From: Treponema sp.
GTDB lineage: Bacteria; Spirochaetota; Spirochaetia; Treponematales; Treponemataceae
Length of the DNA: 11,199 bases
Direction of reading: 5' to 3'
Assembly (NCBI GenBank): GCA_014804085.1
Contig: JAAVAM010000015.1
Span: 1 to 11,199, forward strand
In this document: piece by piece, positions 6,808-11,199 of the stretch
Position numbering within the stretch: the first letter of the stretch is position 1
How the letters are laid out: each line of letters starts with the position of its first letter
Made by a program: the position numbers and the translations under genes
Notes under the pieces: model-generated
Databases searched by the model: none
What the model was told of the DNA's origin: nothing
The model's input: the letters and a program-made list of their open reading frames with translations, nothing else

Positions 6808-8267
6808 TTGGTTTCCTCCATTTTGCTTTTCAATTCGCTATAAAAAATAGAATCTTTGTCCAGCTGTTTGTAGCACGATTCCGCCGCGTCAAGCATAGAA
6901 GCGTCTTTCATTTTGCTCAGTCCTATTCCCGAAAAATCCGCGCTTTTTACTTGCGTCACGCCGTTTTTCTGAATCTGAATGTTTCCCGAAATTTTGCTTT
7001 TTGAGACTGATTCATGGCTTGCAAGCGACGCTCCGTCCAAATGTATGATAAATTTCCATCGGCTTTCTTTTTTGGAGCCGTCGATGAATATCGGGATTTC
7101 ATTTTTGCGGATTGCGCCTTGCATCGCGTCGGTGAATTTCTGTTCGATGTGCGCGTTCTTTTCTGCCATGCCCGAATAGACGAATTCGATTCCGGCGTAA
7201 ACCGGGACGACTTCAAACATCATCACCGCAGAACCGGTACAAACAATGTCCGCATCGAATCCTTTCACGTCGCTCAACAATTGCACTTCGACCGTATATG
7301 TTCCGTAATCGAGCGAAACGGTGTGAATGATGATGTCCACGGAATTGTCGGCATTCAGTCCGTAGAACGCAGTGCCCGAAACTTTTCCCTTGGAGACAAG
7401 CGACACTTTTGCTTTTATGCCCGAAACCTTCTCATAATCGGGCGACTTGATTTTTACCGTTCCCAAAAACGGCTCGCCTTTTTCTATGGTGACTTCGTAT
7501 TTTGTTTCCGCGACCGCGCAGTTTTGCATGATTCGCTTTGCCTGACTTATCGCATATTCGTCCAAGGCGGTCTTCCCTGATTCTGCATTGAAATACGCGA
7601 CCGATTGATACATTGGATTTTCGCGGACTGCTTTGCACACGGACAGATAGGCTTCCGCCGCCGCTCCCGTTGAAACATATTTGCCCGGCTGTTTTTCGGG
7701 CAGAAGCGCGGCATATCGTTCCGAAATATCTGCGGCAAACGATTCTATTTCTTTCTGAACTTTTTCTTTTGGAACGCTGCATTTTACATAGCACAGCCAT
7801 TGTTCTTTGTCGCTTTCGACCGAATATTGTTCAACATAATAATTTTCTGCGGCAACTTGGGAGACATACCGTTGCGCGAATGACTGAATCAATTCTTCGC
7901 GTTCAAGATAAGGGTCGATAACATCAGAAGACAGAGCCTTCACTGATTTTGTTTCGTTTGACTGGCTTTTTATGACCGTGCCGTAAAATTTGACAATCTG
8001 ATTCATTGCATTGGTGCGGGCATCTCCGCGCGCTTCTGTTTCCGTCGAAAAATAATTGGAAACGCCGATAAAATAAAGGTTCGCGTCTGACGCAGGAATG
8101 GAATCGCACCAGTCCGGCCTCTGTTCGGGGAACGATGCGACAAGCAGTTTCTTTTCGGAAGCCTCCTGCAAAATCGAATCGAACTGTTTTTTTGACGACA
8201 GGCATCCCGTTACGGCGAATATGAAACAGACAAGGCAAACAAATCGGATGCTAAAAAAGTGCCGCAT
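6804..8267 (-). CDS. LPP20-family lipoprotein
   Basis: 487 residues from the ATG at 8267-8265, chosen because AGGGGG lies just upstream (8272-8277) and a lipoprotein signal peptide follows directly. An in-frame ATG at 8333 has no ribosome site and lies inside the previous gene's terminator. The signal is MRHFF, a hydrophobic core, then VTGC with Cys22 as the lipidated residue. Residues about 50-180 form an LPP20-like domain (RPDWCDSIP, YFIGVSN, EARGDARTNAMNQIVKFYG) closely matching the small gene at 8355-9014. Residues about 255-360 look like a beta-sandwich, and the rest (380-487) is an unrecognised mixed domain ending in a helix. Probably outer- or inner-membrane anchored on the periplasmic side. 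It shares a 4-nt overlap with the DUF4384 gene. No clear promoter was found in the short gap upstream. Confidence 0.8.
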   Translation of the reverse strand: MRHFFSIRFVCLVCFIFAVTGCLSSKKQFDSILQEASEKKLLVASFPEQRPDWCDSIPASDANLYFIGVSNYFSTETEARGDARTNAMNQIVKFYGTVIKSQSNETKSVKALSSDVIDPYLEREELIQSFAQRYVSQVAAENYYVEQYSVESDKEQWLCYVKCSVPKEKVQKEIESFAADISERYAALLPEKQPGKYVSTGAAAEAYLSVCKAVRENPMYQSVAYFNAESGKTALDEYAISQAKRIMQNCAVAETKYEVTIEKGEPFLGTVKIKSPDYEKVSGIKAKVSLVSKGKVSGTAFYGLNADNSVDIIIHTVSLDYGTYTVEVQLLSDVKGFDADIVCTGSAVMMFEVVPVYAGIEFVYSGMAEKNAHIEQKFTDAMQGAIRKNEIPIFIDGSKKESRWKFIIHLDGASLASHESVSKSKISGNIQIQKNGVTQVKSADFSGIGLSKMKDASMLDAAESCYKQLDKDSIFYSELKSKMEETK

Positions 8268-8277
8268 ACATCCCCCT
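8265..8277 (-). promoter_or_regulatory. Start-deciding ribosome binding site of the LPP20 lipoprotein gene
   Basis: On the minus strand AGGGGG (8277-8272) is followed, after a short 4-nt gap, by ATG (8267-8265). The longer reading frame from 8333 has no such site, so this fixes the start 22 codons inside the longest frame. Confidence 0.7.
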
Positions 8278-8309
8278 ATAAAATTTTTTTCATACCTAAT
8301 AAAATCTGC

Positions 8310-8342
8310 AAAAACAAGCCCTGCACGGTTCATGCAAGGCTT
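8310..8342 (-). terminator. Rho-independent terminator of the small LPP20-family gene
   Basis: Arms 8316-8325 and 8333-8342 (AAGCC-TGCA type, one mismatch in 10 bp) enclose a 7-nt loop. On the minus strand the stem is followed by GTTTTTG. It lies 13 nt after the stop of the gene at 8355-9014 and separates that gene from the four-gene cluster downstream. Confidence 0.75.
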
Positions 8343-8354
8343 ACCCGAATAAAT

Positions 8355-9014
8355 CTAGAACAAGGACGGCTGCAACATGCCACCGAACAGTTCCGAAGTC
8401 TTTTCAAGCTGACGGCGTTTTTCCGCGTCTTTTTCTGCTTCTGCTTTTGACTGGTATTCAGCCGCTTTTTGATTGCAATATTCCTGCATCGCTTTGTCCG
8501 CCTGTTCCTTGTCAATCTGCATGAGCGCATACACTTTGAATGCGTTTTTTGAAGCCTGCGTGAAATACACTTCCGTGTAGAATTCTTTTGCGGGAAGTCC
8601 TTTCGCAAGACCTTCCGCAACGAATTCCTCAAGCTCCTGGGAGGCGACCTGCGGGTCAAACACATCGCTTGTGATGCCATAGGTTGCCGTCGCCTTTCTT
8701 CCCTTGTCCGAAATCAGCGTGCCGTAGTATTTTACGAGCTGATCGCGTCCGTTACCCTGCGCCGCGTCTCTGGCCTCGGCATCCGTTGCATACTGATTGC
8801 TACAGCCGACAAAAGCAAGCGTCTTGCCCGTAATCGGCACGGAATCAACCCATGACGGTCGCTTTTCGGGAATCGTCTGAATGGGCTTTAATGTCGCAAT
8901 GGCGGCTTCCCTTTGCCGAGCCGCTTCTTTCGCCTGCTTTTTCGCGGATTTTGCAAATCCCGAAAAATTCACCGCCATGACTGCCATCGCAATCAAAACT
9001 AGTTTTCGTTTCAT
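8355..9014 (-). CDS. Small exported LPP20-family protein
   Basis: 219 residues from the ATG at 9014-9012. This start follows AAGGAG (9021-9026) at good spacing and begins a clear signal peptide (MKRK, hydrophobic core, SGFA/K with cleavage after A21). A longer frame from 9101 adds 29 residues without a ribosome site and would bury the signal. After a basic linker (22-35) the LPP20-like domain carries RPSWVDSVP, FVGCSNQY, EARDAAQGNGRDQLVKYYG and then SDVFDP. The same blocks, including SDVxDP, occur in the same order in the lipoprotein at 6804-8267, so the two are paralogues. There is no lipobox, so it is probably soluble periplasmic. The C-terminus is a charged helix (residues about 175-205). 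It has its own terminator, so it is likely transcribed separately. Confidence 0.8.
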   Translation of the reverse strand: MKRKLVLIAMAVMAVNFSGFAKSAKKQAKEAARQREAAIATLKPIQTIPEKRPSWVDSVPITGKTLAFVGCSNQYATDAEARDAAQGNGRDQLVKYYGTLISDKGRKATATYGITSDVFDPQVASQELEEFVAEGLAKGLPAKEFYTEVYFTQASKNAFKVYALMQIDKEQADKAMQEYCNQKAAEYQSKAEAEKDAEKRRQLEKTSELFGGMLQPSLF

Positions 9015-9155
9015 AAAAAACTCCTTGAAAAAATATTTTGCGGACTTCAATAAATTGTGCTTTTTTGCCGAGTAAGCAACAATATATTGAAGTTTAAGCA
9101 TTAGTTTACAACAATATTTTAATTTTCACAAGGGGGTCGGAATCATTATTTTGAT
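9015..9155. promoter_or_regulatory. AT-rich divergent intergenic region with a direct repeat
   Basis: This gap separates the divergent small LPP20-family gene and the XRE regulator, so it should hold both promoters. CAACAATAT occurs at 9077-9085 and again at 9109-9117, 32 bp apart (about three helical turns), which would suit binding by one regulator. On the minus strand TTGTTG and CACAAT, 17 bp apart, are a weak -35/-10 candidate for the LPP20-family gene. AGGGGG at 9131-9136 is too far from ATG 9156 to be a normal ribosome site. Confidence 0.4.
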
Positions 9156-9482
9156 ATGCTGAATCAGATGGCGTTCAAGGACAGGCTGAGAGAGGAAATC
9201 GAATTCAAGGGGATGCTCGTAAAGGAAGTCGCGGCTGCGGCGGGAATCAGCAACAGCACGTTCCTGTCGTACATCGACGCGCGGGGGGTACTGCCGAACG
9301 TGGAGACGGCGGTCAAAATTGCGGAGACGCTCGGCGTGTCGGTCGAATACCTTGTGACGGGTAAGGATGCCTCCCGCCCTTCGCGGCTGCACGAGATTCA
9401 GAACATCGTGGACGACCTGCTCGCGCTCGACAAAGAAAAAATCGCCGTGCTGCGCAAGATGATTCACGCGCTGGTGGGATAG
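9156..9482 (+). CDS. XRE-family helix-turn-helix transcriptional regulator
   Basis: 108 residues. Residues about 8-67 match an HTH_3 (Cro/C1-type) domain: helix-turn-helix around 22-41 (VKEVAAAAGISNSTFLSYI), then NVETAVKIAETLGVSVEYLVTG, which is the standard end of such domains. A C-terminal helical tail (75-108) with leucines may mediate dimerisation. The start could be ATG 9156 or the in-frame ATG 9168 (MAFKDRL); neither has a well-placed ribosome site. DNA targets are unknown; the CAACAATAT pair upstream and the GGATAA palindromes downstream are candidates. It is divergent from the LPP20-family gene, a common arrangement for a local regulator, but it is GC-rich like asnA. Confidence 0.85.
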   Translation: MLNQMAFKDRLREEIEFKGMLVKEVAAAAGISNSTFLSYIDARGVLPNVETAVKIAETLGVSVEYLVTGKDASRPSRLHEIQNIVDDLLALDKEKIAVLRKMIHALVG

Positions 9483-9486
9483 CAGG

Positions 9487-9505
9487 ATTTATCCTTTGGA
9501 TAAAT
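9487..9505. repeat. GGATAA palindrome 1
   Basis: ATTTATCC (9487-9494) and GGATAAAT (9498-9505) form a perfect 8-bp inverted repeat around TTT. It begins 5 nt after the stop codon of the XRE gene. No T-tract follows, so it is a poor terminator. Confidence 0.8.
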
Positions 9506-9509
9506 AAAA

Positions 9510-9545
9510 TTATCCTTACCATAAATCAATTTATAGTAAGGATAA
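9510..9545. repeat. GGATAA palindrome 2
   Basis: TTATCCTTAC (9510-9519) pairs with GTAAGGATAA (9536-9545), and ATAAAT (9521-9526) pairs with ATTTAT (9529-9534). The whole is a 17-position stem with one mismatch and a CA loop. Confidence 0.85.
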
Positions 9546-9553
9546 CCATAGGT

Positions 9554-9587
9554 TACAGTAAGGATAAATCAATTTATCCTTACTGTA
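9554..9587. repeat. GGATAA palindrome 3, perfect 16-bp arms
   Basis: TACAGTAAGGATAAAT (9554-9569) is the exact reverse complement of 9572-9587 around a CA loop. It shares the 14-bp centre ATAAATCAATTTAT with palindrome 2, but the GTAAGG flanks point the opposite way. As a terminator for the XRE gene it would be weak, since only TTT follows. Confidence 0.88.
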
Positions 9588-9591
9588 TTTG

Positions 9592-9612
9592 GATTTATGT
9601 AAAGGATAAATC
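9592..9612. repeat. GGATAA palindrome 4
   Basis: GATTTAT (9592-9598) and ATAAATC (9606-9612) form a 7-bp inverted repeat enclosing another AAGGATAA box. It closes a 126-bp cluster with seven copies of the GGATAA/TTATCC core. Confidence 0.65.
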
Positions 9613-9650
9613 AAAGGGGGAGGGGCGTTTGCGGTATCAGTTTCTTGTGA

Positions 9651-9834
9651 CGTTACAGGGTGGTGATACCGGGCGTTACAGGGTGGTGACAGCGGGCGTT
9701 ACAGGGTGCTGATACCGGGCGTTACAGGGTAGTGATAGCGGGCGTTACAAGGTGGTGATACCGGGCGTTACAGGGTAGTAATACCGAACGTTACAAGGTG
9801 CTGATAGCGGGCGTTATAAGGTGCTGATGGCGGA
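9651..9834 (+). repeat. Eight tandem copies of a 23-bp repeat
   Basis: Units start at 9651, 9674, 9697, 9720, 9743, 9766, 9789 and 9812, with no change in spacing. The consensus is CGTTACAGGGTGGTGATACCGGG, with variation at positions such as G/A in CAGGG and CC/GC in ATACC. The last unit is the most diverged. A partial inverted copy (CGGTATCAG, 9632-9640) lies just upstream. A period of 23 is not a multiple of three and no supported gene covers it, so it is non-coding: a minisatellite or an iteron-like array of protein sites. Confidence 0.95.
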
Positions 9835-9909
9835 CGGCGTGCGAAATTGCTGGCGACCGGCATGAAAATGCCCGTCGGCATTCGCGCGTGGCTTTTTCCC
9901 GCGCAAACC

Positions 9910-9938
9910 TAGACGAAACGGGCGCGTGGTGGTAAGAT
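9910..9938 (+). promoter_or_regulatory. Possible sigma-70 promoter of asnA
   Basis: TAGACG (9910-9915) and TAAGAT (9933-9938) are separated by 17 bp, each matching four of six consensus bases, about 40 bp before the asnA start. Between the repeat array and this site (9835-9909) I see only a short hairpin with a GAAA loop at 9859-9872. A perfect palindrome, CGGCGCGCCG, lies at 9951-9960 in the leader. Confidence 0.35.
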
Positions 9939-9976
9939 AGGGTGTCGCGGCGGCGCGCCGTCCGCACGGGGATATT

Positions 9977-11014
9977 ATGGCTAGACTGTTTGTGCCGGAA
10001 GACTACCGGCCGGTGCTGAACACCAAAGAGACCGAGCACGCTATCGTGATGATCAAGGATTTTTTCCAGACGGCGTTGGCAACGGAACTGAACCTGCGCC
10101 GGGTGACGGCGCCGCTTTTTTTGCCCGCGGGTACGGGACTGAACGACGACCTGAACGGTGTGGAAGTGCCGGTGCATTTTTTCGTCAAGGATTTGGGCGG
10201 CGCGACGCTGGAAATCGTGCAGTCCCTGGCAAAATGGAAGCGCGTCAAGGTGACGGAGCTGGGCTTGATGCCCGATTTCGGCATTTACACGGACATGAAC
10301 GCGATCCGTCCCGACGAGGAGCTTGACAACACGCATTCGCTGTACGTCGATCAGTGGGACTGGGAAATGTGCATCGACGAGAGCGACCGCACGGTCATGC
10401 ACCTGAAAGAAATCGTGGAGAAAATCTACCGCTGCCTGAAGCGCACGGAATTCTATATTTTTGACCGCTACGAGCACATCAAGCCGTACCTGCCGCAAAA
10501 AATCACCTTTGTGTTTGCGGACGACTTGCAGCGGCAGTATCCCGGTCTGTCTCCCAAGGAGCGCGAGAGCGAAGCCTGCCGTCAGTACGGCGCGGTGTTC
10601 GTCATCGGCATTGGCGGCAAGCTGCCGGACGGGTCGATTCATGACGGCCGTGCGCCCGACTATGACGACTGGATCAGCGAGACGGGCGACGGGCATCGCG
10701 GGCTGAACGGCGACCTGCTCGTGTGGAATCCCGTGCTGCAAAGCGCGTTCGAGATTTCCTCAATGGGAATCCGCGTGACCCCGGAATCGTTGCAGGCGCA
10801 GCTGGAAGAGCGCGGCTGTCCTGAGCGCGCGGAACTGCATTTCCACCGGCTGTTGCGCGACGGAAAACTGAGCCTGACGATGGGCGGCGGCATTGGGCAG
10901 AGTCGGCTGTGCATGTTCCTCCTGCGCAAGGCGCATATCGGCGAGACGCAGGTCAGCTCCTGGCCGGACGACATGAAAAAACAGTGCGCCGCCGCCGGAA
11001 TCACACTGCTGTAG
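9977..11014 (+). CDS. asnA: Aspartate--ammonia ligase (asparagine synthetase A)
   Basis: 345 residues, close to the roughly 330 of E. coli AsnA. The enzyme makes asparagine from aspartate, ammonia and ATP in the cytoplasm, through an aspartyl-adenylate, on a class II aminoacyl-tRNA-synthetase fold. Recognisable blocks are an N-terminal ETEHAIVMIKDFF, AIRPDEE followed by THSLYVDQWDWE (109-130), GIGGKLPDGSIHDGRAPDYDDW (211-232), WNPVLQSAFEISSMGIRV (250-267) and the class II motif-3-like GGGIGQSRLCMFLL (303-316). All look intact. GGGG at 9968-9971 serves the ATG at 9977. It is GC-rich, and its stop overlaps the next gene's GTG by one base, suggesting an operon. This ammonia-dependent form is found in Treponema and in various other bacteria. 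Confidence 0.97.
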   Translation: MARLFVPEDYRPVLNTKETEHAIVMIKDFFQTALATELNLRRVTAPLFLPAGTGLNDDLNGVEVPVHFFVKDLGGATLEIVQSLAKWKRVKVTELGLMPDFGIYTDMNAIRPDEELDNTHSLYVDQWDWEMCIDESDRTVMHLKEIVEKIYRCLKRTEFYIFDRYEHIKPYLPQKITFVFADDLQRQYPGLSPKERESEACRQYGAVFVIGIGGKLPDGSIHDGRAPDYDDWISETGDGHRGLNGDLLVWNPVLQSAFEISSMGIRVTPESLQAQLEERGCPERAELHFHRLLRDGKLSLTMGGGIGQSRLCMFLLRKAHIGETQVSSWPDDMKKQCAAAGITLL

Positions 11015-11199
11015 TGGAACGCAGTCTGCATTTTTCTGCCGACGAGCTGGAAAACCTTGCCGCCTGTGCGGCGGACGGCATGACCGAGCTGGTGCTGCAC
11101 GACGCGGAAATCCTGTCGCATAAGGGAAAACTGCTGCATTTTTTGCAGGCAGCCGCCGCAACCGCGCCGGACGTGTTCCTCACGCTGCCGGTCGATGCT
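11014..11199 (+). CDS. Unrecognised gene, 5' part only, overlapping the asnA stop
   Basis: The GTG at 11014-11016 shares one base with the TAG stop of asnA, and its frame stays open for 62 codons to the window edge. The peptide begins MERSLHFSADELENLAACAA and continues with ELVLHDAEILSHKGKLLHFL and APDVFLTLPVDA. It looks like a soluble alpha/beta start with no signal peptide. The pattern of a beta strand, HD, and then a lysine-rich helix recalls the N-terminal part of some radical-SAM proteins, but no cysteine cluster is in view, so I do not assign a function. Codon use matches asnA. GTG is inferred because no in-frame ATG occurs until codon 23. Confidence 0.6.
   Translation, partial: MERSLHFSADELENLAACAADGMTELVLHDAEILSHKGKLLHFLQAAAATAPDVFLTLPVDA

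Noticed and set aside
8268..8333. Upstream start for the LPP20 lipoprotein gene at 8333
   Set aside because: No ribosome site, overlap with the preceding terminator, and it would place 22 residues before a good lipoprotein signal peptide.
9015..9101. Upstream start for the small LPP20-family gene at 9101
   Set aside because: No ribosome site there, whereas AAGGAG precedes the ATG at 9014, which directly begins a signal peptide.
9651..9834. CRISPR array
   Set aside because: The 23-bp units follow each other directly with no unique spacers, and no cas genes are present.
9791..10741. 316-codon minus-strand frame opposite asnA
   Set aside because: A shadow of GC-rich asnA codons running into the tandem repeat; asnA itself is unambiguous.

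Overview
The window looks like chromosomal DNA from a spirochaete, most likely a Treponema relative. This rests on a stand-alone AsnA-type asparagine synthetase, LPP20-like lipoproteins with a relaxed lipobox, and a large secreted WD40-caspase protein. No rRNA or other marker fixes the genus, so the assignment is an inference. I found no tRNA, rRNA, CRISPR array, transposase or integrase.

Left part (1-9014), all genes on the minus strand. Read in the direction of transcription it holds: a small LPP20-family exported protein (start 9014) closed by its own hairpin terminator; a larger LPP20-family lipoprotein (start 8267); a DUF4384 exported protein joined to it by an ATGA stop/start overlap; then, after 35 nt, an 892-residue fusion of a DUF89/ARMT1-like metal-dependent phosphatase domain to a two-pass membrane anchor and an unrecognised cytoplasmic C-terminal domain; then a 192-nt spacer built from four consecutive inverted repeats; then a very large WD40-caspase protein (start 2929) that runs off the left edge. 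The caspase gene covers 1-2929 as one uninterrupted minus-strand reading frame with a signal peptide, 14 WD repeats (two seven-bladed propellers), an Ig-like region and a caspase domain with both catalytic residues (His in SGHG, Cys in DTCNSG).

Middle (9015-9976). An AT-rich divergent spacer is followed by a plus-strand XRE-type helix-turn-helix regulator, then about 490 bp without a gene. That stretch holds a cluster of palindromes built on GGATAA, an eight-copy 23-bp tandem repeat, and a probable promoter.

Right part (9977-11199), plus strand. asnA is followed, with a one-base overlap, by the start of an unrecognised GTG-initiated gene that leaves the window. This part is GC-rich with CTG/CGC-heavy codon use, unlike the AT-richer envelope genes, so a compositional boundary lies near 9100-9160.

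The likeliest new system is the minus-strand cluster. Three products are predicted to be exported (LPP20 lipoprotein, DUF4384 protein, WD40-caspase). The fourth, the DUF89 fusion, would hold its phosphatase domain on the cytoplasmic face of the inner membrane and expose a loop to the periplasm. Together they could form an envelope-spanning sensing or protease module. That function is inferred from domains and gene order only.
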